Shown here: piece after piece, positions 44,158-52,303 of the stretch
Layout: every line of letters begins with the position of its first letter
Position numbering within the stretch: the stretch's first letter is position 1
Program-made: the position numbers and the translations under genes
Notes under the pieces: model-generated
The model's input: only the letters and a program-made list of their open reading frames with translations
Told to the model about the DNA's origin: nothing
The model's database searches: none
From: an uncultured Rikenellaceae bacterium
Lineage (GTDB): Bacteria; Bacteroidota; Bacteroidia; Bacteroidales; Rikenellaceae
Length of the DNA stretch: 64,000 bases
Assembly: GCA_944415565.1 (NCBI GenBank)
Contig: CALYBQ010000013.1
Span: 207,370 to 271,369 of the forward strand
Direction of reading: 5' to 3'

Positions 44158-44694
44158 TTAACGCGACTGTACCGTATGCAGACCTTTGGTGTGCTTGGCC
44201 CATTTGTCGTGTGCCCGCAAGACCTGTTCGATCACATCCCTGACGCACCCTTTCCCGCCGCTGAATTGCGAGACGTAGCGCGAGGCTTCGAGTATCTCGC
44301 TTACGGCATCGGCCGGGCATACCGGCATCCCGACGTATTTCATGGCGTCGAGGTCGGGTATGTCGTCACCCATGTACAAGACCTCTTCCGGAGCGAGCGA
44401 GTGCTCCTCCATGAAGCTCTTGAGTACGGTGAGCTTGTCGGAAATGTTGGGGTAGAAGCGTGCGACGCCCAGCATCTGGAAACGCATTTCGAGGCTGGCC
44501 CCACGACCACCCGTGATGATGGCTATCGGATAGCCGCTACGAGCCGCATACGTGACTGCATACCCGTCCTTGGAATTATATTGCCGCATGAAATCGCCGT
44601 TGGTCAACGGGATGATACCGCCGTCGGTGAAGACGCCATCCACGTCGAAGACGAAAGCCTTTACCTTTGCGATGTCTTCTTTGAAATTTCCCAT
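44158..44694 (-). CDS. kdsC: 3-deoxy-D-manno-octulosonate 8-phosphate phosphatase
   Basis: A 178-residue HAD phosphatase that makes free Kdo for lipopolysaccharide. The nucleophile and acid/base aspartates are Asp17 and Asp19 in FVFDVDGVFTDG. IAIITGG supplies the motif II threonine, and YMGDDIPDLDAM is motif IV. The lack of a cap domain and the length fit KdsC. Its start overlaps the end of the DUF2520 gene by 34 bases, showing tight coupling; this order is known to me from other Bacteroidales. kdsA, kdsB and kdsD are not in the window. Confidence 0.93.
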   Translation of the reverse strand: MGNFKEDIAKVKAFVFDVDGVFTDGGIIPLTNGDFMRQYNSKDGYAVTYAARSGYPIAIITGGRGASLEMRFQMLGVARFYPNISDKLTVLKSFMEEHSLAPEEVLYMGDDIPDLDAMKYVGMPVCPADAVSEILEASRYVSQFSGGKGCVRDVIEQVLRAHDKWAKHTKGLHTVQSR

Positions 44695-45443
44695 ATGTTG
44701 TTGCTGAGGTTTATATAGATATTCTTTAAGTCCGGTTTCTCGGCCAGAAGCTCACAATGCCGCGATTTGGTTTGGAAGTCGTTCCTGATGGCCGGCCCCG
44801 TTTGCACCGACCGCGGGGAGTCGGCCGACATCGCTTTGTCTGTTGTTTCTCTTATGAGCGGTTTGAGTACGGAGAAATCGATTCCCGCATCCTTTGCGAG
44901 TAGTTCGCTGATGGTGAACATGTGATTCGTGAAGTTGCTCGCGAAAACGGCGGCAACGTGTATCATGGCGCGTTGTTTCGATGCGACCTCCCTGACGTTG
45001 CCCGATAGCAGCTTGGCGGCTTTCGTTACGGTCTCCAACGCCTTCGGAGTCGCGCCCTCCACCATAATGGGTATGGTCTGGAAATTGACCTTGCGGCCCT
45101 TGGTGAAGGTCTGGAGCGGATAGAGCACGGCTTTGTTCCGGATGGCGGGTGCGAGTGCGTCTATCGGTGTGCTGCCCGACGTGTGCGCCACAACCGCGTC
45201 GCCGAAGTCTATGGCTCCCGACACGGAGGCTATTGCCTTGTCGCTGACGGCTATGACGTACAATCCTGCGGATTTGACCTGAGCTGGATCGTCCGTAAAT
45301 CGGCATTGACATTTTGCCGCTATCTTAGTGCCTTCGGCCCTGTTGCGGGCGAATATCTGGACCGGTGTGTGGCCGGAGTTCGTAAATGCGAGGGCCAATG
45401 CTTCGGCGACATTGCCGCTGCCTATGATTACGATATCTTCCAT
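44661..45443 (-). CDS. Rossmann-like/DUF2520 domain protein
   Basis: A 260-residue protein with an N-terminal NAD(P)-binding fold (IVIIGSGNVAEALALAF, residues 4-20, then VIAVSDKAI and VVAHTSGSTPIDAL) and a C-terminal helical DUF2520 domain with FASNFTNHMFTISELLAKDAGIDFSVLKPLIRETTDKA. It resembles the 6-phosphogluconate/pyrroline-5-carboxylate reductase layout, so an oxidoreductase role is likely, but no substrate is established to my knowledge. Its 3' end overlaps kdsC by 34 bases. The constant partnership with kdsC suggests a link to envelope sugar metabolism, which is inference. Confidence 0.88.
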   Translation of the reverse strand: MEDIVIIGSGNVAEALALAFTNSGHTPVQIFARNRAEGTKIAAKCQCRFTDDPAQVKSAGLYVIAVSDKAIASVSGAIDFGDAVVAHTSGSTPIDALAPAIRNKAVLYPLQTFTKGRKVNFQTIPIMVEGATPKALETVTKAAKLLSGNVREVASKQRAMIHVAAVFASNFTNHMFTISELLAKDAGIDFSVLKPLIRETTDKAMSADSPRSVQTGPAIRNDFQTKSRHCELLAEKPDLKNIYINLSNNIWEISKKTSQR

Positions 45444-45517
45444 CTCTCTATTCCTTGTTTGTGTTACGGGCCCGTGCGGGCGTATGCGCCGCCGGTTCCT
45501 GCCGATTCAACAGGACT

Positions 45518-45525
45518 CAAAGATA
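45518..45525 (-). promoter_or_regulatory. -7 box of the DUF2520-kdsC promoter
   Basis: TATCTTTG on the minus strand, a perfect match, 74 bases before the DUF2520 ATG; it lies between the yihY stop and this gene. No clear -33 element. Confidence 0.55.
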
Positions 45526-45538
45526 CGAAATTATTCCC

Positions 45539-46894
45539 TTATTTTTCAGATTCGGACGTCGATTTGCTCCCGGAGGCGGGCTCCGCCTGCGACATGAGTT
45601 CGAGCAGCGGTTTGTTCAGCGAGGAGTTGGCGTTCAGCAGTTTGAATTCGGCCAGCGTCTGCTCCACGATTTTCAGCTCGTGATTCTCCGAGAAGTCGAG
45701 GTTGGAGTGGGGGGTGTTGTCCACGCTTTCGATGATGTCGAACGCCGTGATGCTGTTTATGTCCCGTGCTGGGATATAGGTGTTGACCTTGTTGTCTGTG
45801 TCGTTCTTGACGGCCGCTATCATGCCGGTATTCTCCAAATCGAAAACCACGTCGCGCACTATCCTGAGAGGCATGTTGAGTTTGTTGGAGATGGTCTCGG
45901 AGTCGAGCGGCGGGTTGCCGTCCACGAAATTGCGGACTATGGTCATCATCGTGGCGAGCAGGACTTTGCGGCGTTCGTTGTAGCTCATCTTCTCGGCCTC
46001 GCGTTCCATCTCGAACTTGTCGATGTTCTGGTAGGCGAACGACAGCTCGGCCCCGAAAAGAAGTATTTGCCAACTCGTCTGCAGCCAGATGAAAAACAGC
46101 GGGATGGCCGCCAAAGTTCCGTATATCGCGTTGTAGGACGTCATGTAGCCTTGCAGCCAGACGTAGGCCCACTGGAAGATCTGGAACGAACTGCCGGCTA
46201 TGATGCCGGCGATGAAAGCGCCCTTCAACTTGACCTTGGTGTTGGGCAACACGAGATAGATGAAAGTGAACATCAACCATATAGCGACTATGGACACGAG
46301 GGTGAACAGTACGTCGGCCACCCATGCTCCCGTAACGTCAGATACGCTGTTGCGTATGTAGACGATCATGCTGTTGGAGATGATCCACAGTATCGGGGCG
46401 ACGAATATTACCGCGACGTAGTCTGTGAATTTACGCGAGAAGGGGCGTTGCTTCTTGATCTCCCATATGCTGTTGAATACCTTCTCCACGTTGCTGAACA
46501 CTTTGACCACCGCCCACAGCAGGAAGATGAAACCGGCCGAGGCGACGATGCCTCCGCGTGTCTGGTTTAGCTTGTTGATGGATATTTCCACGAACTCCTC
46601 GATGACGTCGGCGTTCTCGGGGATGAGGCCGTAGATGTAGTCGAGGAAATTCTCGTAGAGGCCGAACCCTTTCATTATGCCGAACACCATGGCCGCTATC
46701 GGCACGAGTGCCGTGAGCGTATAGAACGAGAGGGCCGACGCGTTGAGGGCGATGTTGTGCCGTCCTATGCCTTTGGCCGTGAATATGGTTATCTTGAACG
46801 GGCGGATGAGCCAGCCCCATTTCTTCCCTTTGACGGCCTCCTCGTCGGTCTCCCAGACACCGTTTTTTATGAAATCTATAATCTTCTTCACCAT
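45539..46894 (-). CDS. YihY/BrkB-family membrane protein with C-terminal winged-helix-like domain
   Basis: A 451-residue inner-membrane protein. Six or so helices between about residues 40 and 300 carry the YihY signature ALSFYTLTALVPIAAM, LLWAVVKVFSNVEKVFNSIWEI, IYGTLAAIPLFFIWLQTSWQILLFGAELSFAYQN. A cytoplasmic C-terminal extension (about 310-450) contains a winged-helix-like segment with PPLDSETISNKLNMPLRIVRDVVFDLENTGMIAAV and a disordered Ser/Glu tail. YihY proteins were once called ribonuclease BN; their real function is unclear. It is flanked by same-strand genes with gaps of 60-95 bases. Confidence 0.9.
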   Translation of the reverse strand: MVKKIIDFIKNGVWETDEEAVKGKKWGWLIRPFKITIFTAKGIGRHNIALNASALSFYTLTALVPIAAMVFGIMKGFGLYENFLDYIYGLIPENADVIEEFVEISINKLNQTRGGIVASAGFIFLLWAVVKVFSNVEKVFNSIWEIKKQRPFSRKFTDYVAVIFVAPILWIISNSMIVYIRNSVSDVTGAWVADVLFTLVSIVAIWLMFTFIYLVLPNTKVKLKGAFIAGIIAGSSFQIFQWAYVWLQGYMTSYNAIYGTLAAIPLFFIWLQTSWQILLFGAELSFAYQNIDKFEMEREAEKMSYNERRKVLLATMMTIVRNFVDGNPPLDSETISNKLNMPLRIVRDVVFDLENTGMIAAVKNDTDNKVNTYIPARDINSITAFDIIESVDNTPHSNLDFSENHELKIVEQTLAEFKLLNANSSLNKPLLELMSQAEPASGSKSTSESEK

Positions 46895-46953
46895 ACCCTG
46901 TCGCTGGTTTTTTCCATGCCGCTACCGTCGGCCGTGTATCTTCGCGGGAGTGT

Positions 46954-48129
46954 TTACTTCAGAAAAACGGCCCATCTCTTGTCCGCCACTGTGGTGAAAG
47001 CCACGTAGCGCGTACCGCCTTCGCCGACGCCGAGTTCCTTGGCGATCTTGTCGGTCGAGAACGGAAATTCGTGTTTCATTATGTTGATCTTTTTGACCTT
47101 CATCTCGGCCAGTTTGGCACGCAGGTTCTTGGGCGAGTATTTTTCCACCGATTCGATCTCGAACACCCGTCCCACTCTCTCTTTAGGTATCGTGTCCGAG
47201 AACGCGTAGGCGTTGTCCGACTCTATGTACGCGCCGTTCTCGGTGAAATATTTCTTGGCTATGCGGGCCTTGGCGAGCGATACGTCCGGTATTATCATGT
47301 ACCTGAACTGGGACCATGAGGTGAAAGGCGCCGTCTGCACTTTGTCTTCCTTGCCGTAAGGGTATTCGACCTCGTAGTTTCCGACGCCGGACGCTTTGAT
47401 TACCGGAGACTCGATGCGGTTGTCTATCTCCACCAGAACCTCCTTACATTCACCGTCCACCGAGACGACGTCTACCACGATATGCGGGCCGAATATCCTG
47501 AAAGCCTCGTCTATGTCGAACATCGGGGAGAGCTTGAGCAATATCTTAGGAGCCATTTTTTTCAGCAGCGACAGCAGTTTTCCTACATCGGGGCTGCAAT
47601 CCTCCAGCGTCACCTTCTTTTTTCCGTCGGCTCCCCTGCGGTCGGGATCCATGAACACCATGTCGGCCGAAAGGGTGGGGTGCTCTTCGAGCGCCTCGAT
47701 GACGTCCATCTTGACTACGGATATGTTGTGTCTGCCGAGCATGTCGAAATTGGCTCTCGCGATCTCCGTCAGCACCGGGTCCTGTTCTATGCTTATCACC
47801 CTGTCGAACCGTTTGGAGAAGTAGTACGTGTCTACGCCGAGTCCGCTGCCGAGGTCGAGGCAGAACTCACCTCCGAAATGGCGGTGCGAAGCTGCCGCCT
47901 CGCTGCTGCACTGCTCGTATGCCTTTGGCGATATGATACATTGCGCCTTGTAGAAGCTGGGTATCTTTTTCTTGGCTTTCTGAAGATACTTCACTTGTGT
48001 GGCCACGAGTTTCGCATGAGGAATGTTCTTGTCGAGTGCGATTTTTGCCGGGTCCTTGTCCAAATTGTCCCTGACCGCTTCCCGCAGAGGTTTGCTGAGC
48101 AGCAGATCGAGTTCTTTTAACGTCAGCAT
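46954..48129 (-). CDS. Class I methyltransferase with THUMP-like domain
   Basis: A 391-residue predicted RNA methyltransferase. The centre has a Rossmann methyltransferase core: FCLDLGSGLGVDTYYFSKRFDRVISIEQDP (motifs I-II), then MVFMDPDRRGADGKKKVTLEDCSPD, where MDPDRR stands in the catalytic NPP/DPP position. The C-terminal part (about 300-391) matches what is described as THUMP-like in Bacteroidota homologues, ending KHEFPFSTDKIAKELGVGEGGTRYVAFTTVADKRWAVFLK. The substrate is not known; rRNA or tRNA is likely. The start MLTLKELDLLLSKPLREAV is preceded by an AT-rich region without a full promoter box. Confidence 0.83.
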   Translation of the reverse strand: MLTLKELDLLLSKPLREAVRDNLDKDPAKIALDKNIPHAKLVATQVKYLQKAKKKIPSFYKAQCIISPKAYEQCSSEAAASHRHFGGEFCLDLGSGLGVDTYYFSKRFDRVISIEQDPVLTEIARANFDMLGRHNISVVKMDVIEALEEHPTLSADMVFMDPDRRGADGKKKVTLEDCSPDVGKLLSLLKKMAPKILLKLSPMFDIDEAFRIFGPHIVVDVVSVDGECKEVLVEIDNRIESPVIKASGVGNYEVEYPYGKEDKVQTAPFTSWSQFRYMIIPDVSLAKARIAKKYFTENGAYIESDNAYAFSDTIPKERVGRVFEIESVEKYSPKNLRAKLAEMKVKKINIMKHEFPFSTDKIAKELGVGEGGTRYVAFTTVADKRWAVFLK

Positions 48130-48214
48130 GATTCTTGTTTTATAAATTCCATTTTTAACTCCATTCGTTCAGGGTTTTGGTTCTATCCCTTAATGTAGCA
48201 ATAACTATGCCTTT

Positions 48215-49750
48215 TTATATTATTGCGCGCCGCCGGCCTCTGTGTCCCCTCAAGCCGCTGCCGTGCGTGCTGTATTTATTTGTAGTATGAACAATGATGG
48301 CGGATGTTGCGATTAGCGTGTAGCATAAAAAGACACCTGCGGCGGGCAGATGCCCTTCGAAGATGGCCCATGTCTGCGCTGCGCTCCATTCTATGACGCT
48401 GTTTTGTATGCCGGCCACCGTGTCCAGAGCGGCCGAGAACAATGGTTGCAGGAGTCCTGCCGGCGCTATTATCCACACTACCCCGAGGAGTACTATGATA
48501 TGTGCCGTCAATATCACTATCGGGTTTATCAGGATGCCGATGAGCGAGAAATTGCCGAACAGGTGTGAGCTGATGGGCGCCGTGCCGACGGTTGCCACGA
48601 AGCCTACGACTATTACTCCGATGACCGCATCGGGGAGTTTGTGCCCCGTGCGAACGAGGTCGAATATAGGTCTGTAAAAAACGAATATAGACAGTACGGC
48701 GGCGTAGGAGAGAAGGAATCCGGGGTCGGCTATGTAGTTGGGGTTTACGGCCAGCATGATTATGGCCGAACCGAGTATTATGTTCAGGGCGTTGCGCCGC
48801 GACGACGAGGCGAGCGCCAACTGTGCGAACGAGAACATGAGCGCGGCACGCATCGCCGAGGGGGCGAGTCCGGCAGTTACGGCATAGAGCCATATGCAGG
48901 CTATCGCCGCCGCGTTCTTTACGATGTGTCCGCGCGGGAAGGCTGGCAGCAGGTAGAGTACGATGTTTATGAGTATGAAGGCTATGCCGACGTGGAGTCC
49001 CGATACGGCCAGCAGATGTGCGCCGCCGGAGCGGTTGTACTCCTGTCTCAGGTTGCGGCCTATTGTTCCCCGGTCGCCTGTAACCATTGCCGCCACTACG
49101 GCGCGCGAGTCGTCGCCAAGGTCGAGCCTGTCGAGTCGGCGGACGGCTTTCTCGTGGAGCTTATATGCGTAATATGCAGGTGTGGCCGATGTATAGCCCG
49201 CCTCCTTCAGCATGTTGCCGGGGGTAAGGTAGAGCCGCGCGTGCAGTCCCCGGCGCCGCATCAGGTCGCCGTAAGACGAGCCTGTCGTGTCTATCGGGTT
49301 GAGCCAGCCGTGGAAAGCCATTTGCATACCCGGTGCGACGGCATAGCTGGTGTCTACGGAGAGCTGGATGCTTTCGTCCGCCTTTTGCCATGCGGCCTCT
49401 GCGCCTTGCGGTTTGTAGTACCCGACGTCGGCGATGGTGTGTTGCCAGCGGCCGCGTACCGACGATATTTCGCGTATCTGGGCTACGGCGGTGACGTATT
49501 GGCCTTCGGGTAGACGGCTTGTCGGCGTGGCTGCTTCCGATACGGTGAAAAAGAACAGCAATATTCCGAGCCACGTCGCGGCCGAACCAGCACCGCGGCA
49601 TTGTGCGGCCCATGCCGTTGCCAAGGCGGCGATGCAGAGGACGTCTGTTGCGAAATGGTTGATGTCGAAGTATGCCGACAACGCCAATCCCGCCAAGGCG
49701 GGCAGTATGATCTTTATGAACGGCGCTGGGGTAGCTCCTTTGTCACTCAT
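48215..49750 (-). CDS. ComEC/Rec2-family membrane protein without the hydrolase domain
   Basis: A 511-residue protein of the ComEC/Rec2 family. After N-terminal membrane helices and an OB-like extracellular part (about 85-165), the competence domain shows AMVTGDRGTIGRNLRQEYNRSGGAHLLAVSGLHVGI, the family signature, followed by many helices and GLAPSAMRAALMFSFAQLAL. Full-length ComEC proteins have a metallo-beta-lactamase domain at the C-terminus; this one ends in a short basic tail (GLRGHRGRRRAII), as is common in Bacteroidota forms. The family forms the inner-membrane channel for DNA uptake. Its promoter is clear; no other competence gene is adjacent. Confidence 0.88.
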   Translation of the reverse strand: MSDKGATPAPFIKIILPALAGLALSAYFDINHFATDVLCIAALATAWAAQCRGAGSAATWLGILLFFFTVSEAATPTSRLPEGQYVTAVAQIREISSVRGRWQHTIADVGYYKPQGAEAAWQKADESIQLSVDTSYAVAPGMQMAFHGWLNPIDTTGSSYGDLMRRRGLHARLYLTPGNMLKEAGYTSATPAYYAYKLHEKAVRRLDRLDLGDDSRAVVAAMVTGDRGTIGRNLRQEYNRSGGAHLLAVSGLHVGIAFILINIVLYLLPAFPRGHIVKNAAAIACIWLYAVTAGLAPSAMRAALMFSFAQLALASSSRRNALNIILGSAIIMLAVNPNYIADPGFLLSYAAVLSIFVFYRPIFDLVRTGHKLPDAVIGVIVVGFVATVGTAPISSHLFGNFSLIGILINPIVILTAHIIVLLGVVWIIAPAGLLQPLFSAALDTVAGIQNSVIEWSAAQTWAIFEGHLPAAGVFLCYTLIATSAIIVHTTNKYSTHGSGLRGHRGRRRAII

Positions 49751-49782
49751 GTCGTTTCGGTTCTGTTTTCGTTGTCGGTAAA

Positions 49783-49790
49783 CAAAGATA
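49783..49790 (-). promoter_or_regulatory. -7 box of the comEC-like gene promoter
   Basis: TATCTTTG on the minus strand, a perfect match, 32 bases before the ATG. No clear -33 element. Confidence 0.6.
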
Positions 49791-49917
49791 GCATAAATCG
49801 GTTACAGCCGCATGCCTGAGGGGTGTTTATGGCCGAAAAAGTCGATATTTTGTACCTCATTCTGGAAGTGCCGCTGAAATTGGGCGGATGCGAGGAGGTC
49901 GGGTGACGTAATTTTTG

Positions 49918-49925
49918 TACTTTTG
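49918..49925 (+). promoter_or_regulatory. -7 box of the rarA promoter, very close to the start codon
   Basis: TACTTTTG, a full TAnnTTTG match, only 5 bases before ATG 49931. A transcription start a few bases downstream would make the mRNA leaderless, or favour the in-frame ATG at 49952. Confidence 0.5.
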
Positions 49926-49930
49926 TTTTG

Positions 49931-51241
49931 ATGGATAGCAAGCAAAACATGCAGGTGTCGGGGGACCGTGCGAATTTCGTCCCTTTGGCCGAGCGGCTCC
50001 GCCCGAGGAGCCTCGAAGAGTATATCGGACAGTCGCATCTGGTCGGGCCGGGCGGCGTGTTCAGACGTTTTCTGGAGACGGGCAACGTCCCGTCCTTCAT
50101 CCTGTGGGGACCTCCGGGGGTGGGGAAGACCACGCTCGCAAAACTCGTGTCGAGTTCGCTCGAACGCCCTTTCTATACGCTTTCGGCCATCAATTCGGGC
50201 GTCAAGGACGTGCGCGATGTGATAGAGCAGGCGAAGAAGCAGCGCTTTTTCAATACAGCACCTCCGTTCCTGTTCATCGATGAGATACATCGTTTCAATA
50301 AGTCGCAGCAGGATTCGCTGCTGGGGGCTGTCGAACAGGGTGTCATAACGCTGATAGGCGCCACGACCGAGAATCCATCTTTCGAGGTGATCTCGCCGCT
50401 GTTGTCGCGATGTCAGGTGTATGTGCTGAAGGCACTTGAGGAGCCGGAGTTGCAAACGCTGCTCGACCGTGCGCTCACGATCGATCTGGAGCTGAAAGGT
50501 CGCGACCCCAAGGTGGAGGAGACCAATGCGCTGTTTCGTTTTTCGGGTGGCGACGCCCGCAAGTTGCTGAATATACTCGATATACTCGCGGGTGCTACGG
50601 AGGGCCGCCTCGTCATCAACGACAAGACCGTGACAGATGCGCTCCAGCAGAACATAGCGCTCTATGACAAGAACGGGGAGCAGCATTACGACGTCATATC
50701 GGCATTCATAAAGAGCGTGCGCGGCAGCGACCCGAACGCCGCCGTCTATTACCTCGCCCGGATGCTCGCAGGCGGTGAGGATGTCAAGTTCATCGCCCGC
50801 CGTCTTGTGATCCTCGCCTCGGAGGATATAGGGCTTGCCAACCCCAACGCCATGCTGTTGGCGAACGCCTGTTTCGAGACCGTGCATAAGATAGGCATGC
50901 CCGAGGCGCGTATACCGCTTTCTGAGACTACCATATATCTGGCTACCAGTCCCAAGAGCAACTCGGCCTATATGGCGATAGATGCGGCGCTGGCACTCGT
51001 GAATAAAGATACGGTCAACCGGCCAGTCCCGCTTCATATCCGAAATGCCCCGACAAGCCTTATGAAGAACCTGAACTATGGCAGGGATTATAAGTATGCA
51101 CACGATTACGAGGGCAACTTCGTGGAGCAGGAGTTCTTCCCCGAGGGGCTCGAGGGTACGAAATTCTATAATCCGGCGGACAACGCCCAAGAAAAGGCGA
51201 TAGCCGATAGAATAAAGGCACGATGGAAGAATAAGTATTGA
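49931..51241 (+). CDS. rarA: Replication-associated recombination protein A (MgsA/RarA)
   Basis: A 436-residue AAA+ ATPase of the clamp-loader-like RarA/WRNIP1 family, which acts at stalled replication forks. Walker A is LWGPPGVGKTTLAK and Walker B is PFLFIDEIHRFNKSQQD. Sensor 1 is IGATTENPSFEV and sensor 2 lies near SGGDARKLLNILD. The C-terminal tetramerisation region has HYDVISAFIKSVRGSDPNAAVYYLARMLAGGED and the LASEDIGLANPNA segment. ATG 49931 gives MDSKQNMQV; ATG 49952 would give MQVSGDRANF and a 20-base leader. Divergent from the comEC-like gene. Confidence 0.95.
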   Translation: MDSKQNMQVSGDRANFVPLAERLRPRSLEEYIGQSHLVGPGGVFRRFLETGNVPSFILWGPPGVGKTTLAKLVSSSLERPFYTLSAINSGVKDVRDVIEQAKKQRFFNTAPPFLFIDEIHRFNKSQQDSLLGAVEQGVITLIGATTENPSFEVISPLLSRCQVYVLKALEEPELQTLLDRALTIDLELKGRDPKVEETNALFRFSGGDARKLLNILDILAGATEGRLVINDKTVTDALQQNIALYDKNGEQHYDVISAFIKSVRGSDPNAAVYYLARMLAGGEDVKFIARRLVILASEDIGLANPNAMLLANACFETVHKIGMPEARIPLSETTIYLATSPKSNSAYMAIDAALALVNKDTVNRPVPLHIRNAPTSLMKNLNYGRDYKYAHDYEGNFVEQEFFPEGLEGTKFYNPADNAQEKAIADRIKARWKNKY

Positions 51242-51310
51242 TTATCACCGCTTTGCCGCCGCTGTTGGCCGAATTAGGCCGTTTTTGTGGCTAATTTGGG
51301 GTGCTTTCAT

Positions 51311-51318
51311 TATCTTTG
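51311..51318 (+). promoter_or_regulatory. -7 box of the plsY promoter
   Basis: TATCTTTG, a perfect match. TTTG at 51284-51287 lies 23 bases upstream. The leader to the plsY ATG is about 90 bases, longer than most here, and contains paired GCCGGC palindromes at 51344-51349 and 51359-51364. Confidence 0.55.
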
Positions 51319-51410
51319 TGTCGTTTTAATAACTGACGATTGCGCCGGCATGTGTAAGGCCGGCTTGTTTATAGTTTCGCCCGGCGTGTACGGGTCTTAA
51401 AAATACTGGT

Positions 51411-52037
51411 ATGGTCGTTACTATATTGCTTGTCGTAGTAGCTTATCTGCTCGGGTCGATACCGAGCGCCGTTTGGATAGGTAAACGTTTTTACGGGATA
51501 GATGTCCGCGAACACGGAAGCAAGAACGCTGGTGCTACAAATACGTTGCGCGTTCTGGGGCGCAAGGCGGCTACTCCCGTGCTGTTGTTGGATATGGCTA
51601 AAGGGTTTGCGGCCGTGATGCTGTTCCATTTGTCGCCTTACAGCGGGACCGATTTCGAATTTTACCTGAAACTTATACTGGTCGTGGCCGTGGTAGTCGG
51701 CCATATATTTCCCGTTTTTGCCGGGTTCAAGGGCGGCAAGGGAGTAGCTACGATAGCCGGGTCGATTCTCGCCATCTATCCGCTGGCCGTGCTGTTGGGC
51801 CTGCTGTCGTTCATCGTCATACTGGCCGTTTCGCATTATGTGTCGCTCAGTTCGATGACCGCCGGCGTGTTGTTGCCGGTGTATGTGGTACTGGTGTCGG
51901 GGGAGACCGATCCGCCTGCAGTGATTTTCGCCTGCGTGGTCGCGGTAGCTCTCATCATCACCCATAGGCGCAATATCAAAAGGTTGCTCAATGGGACCGA
52001 ATCGAAGATATATCTGTACAAGCCAAAGGATAAGTAG
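51411..52037 (+). CDS. plsY: Glycerol-3-phosphate acyltransferase PlsY
   Basis: A 208-residue inner-membrane enzyme that transfers an acyl group from acyl-phosphate to glycerol 3-phosphate, the first step of phospholipid synthesis. The three conserved motifs are visible: GSIPSAVWIGKRF (residues 15-27), REHGSKNAGATNTLRVLG and GHIFPVFAGFKGGKGVAT. Five or so helices fit the family. Its partner PlsX is not in the window. The next gene, an acyl-CoA ligase, is separated by a terminator and its own promoter but acts on fatty acids as well. Confidence 0.95.
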   Translation: MVVTILLVVVAYLLGSIPSAVWIGKRFYGIDVREHGSKNAGATNTLRVLGRKAATPVLLLDMAKGFAAVMLFHLSPYSGTDFEFYLKLILVVAVVVGHIFPVFAGFKGGKGVATIAGSILAIYPLAVLLGLLSFIVILAVSHYVSLSSMTAGVLLPVYVVLVSGETDPPAVIFACVVAVALIITHRRNIKRLLNGTESKIYLYKPKDK

Positions 52038-52064
52038 CGCGTGTGTGAAGTCGACGTTATATTG

Positions 52065-52091
52065 CCGCGATATTCATATCGCGGTTTTTTA
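52065..52091 (+). terminator. Terminator of plsY
   Basis: CCGCGATAT (52065-52073) pairs with ATATCGCGG (52076-52084), with a tight loop, followed by six T. Starts 28 bases after the stop. Confidence 0.88.
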
Positions 52092-52190
52092 TTGCGTCGT
52101 TTTTGGATTTGGGTTCTGTATATTTTTGATATTTATTTCATTTATTGTCAGGTGTTTAATGTGTATGTTGTGATTTTTGACGGCGTAAAG

Positions 52191-52223
52191 TTTGGTGAAT
52201 TGTCGTAAAACTTCATATCTTTG
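52191..52223 (+). promoter_or_regulatory. Promoter of the acyl-CoA ligase gene
   Basis: TTTG (52191-52194), a 21-base spacer and a perfect TATCTTTG (52216-52223). This is one of the clearest promoters of the window. The leader to the ATG is about 75 bases. Confidence 0.75.
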
Positions 52224-52303
52224 GCTTCGTTATCATCTCTCACTGTGTGTTTGCGTGAAGGATGGAGAGCTTAGTCTAACGTTTTAAACTGTTGACCGTA
52301 AAC

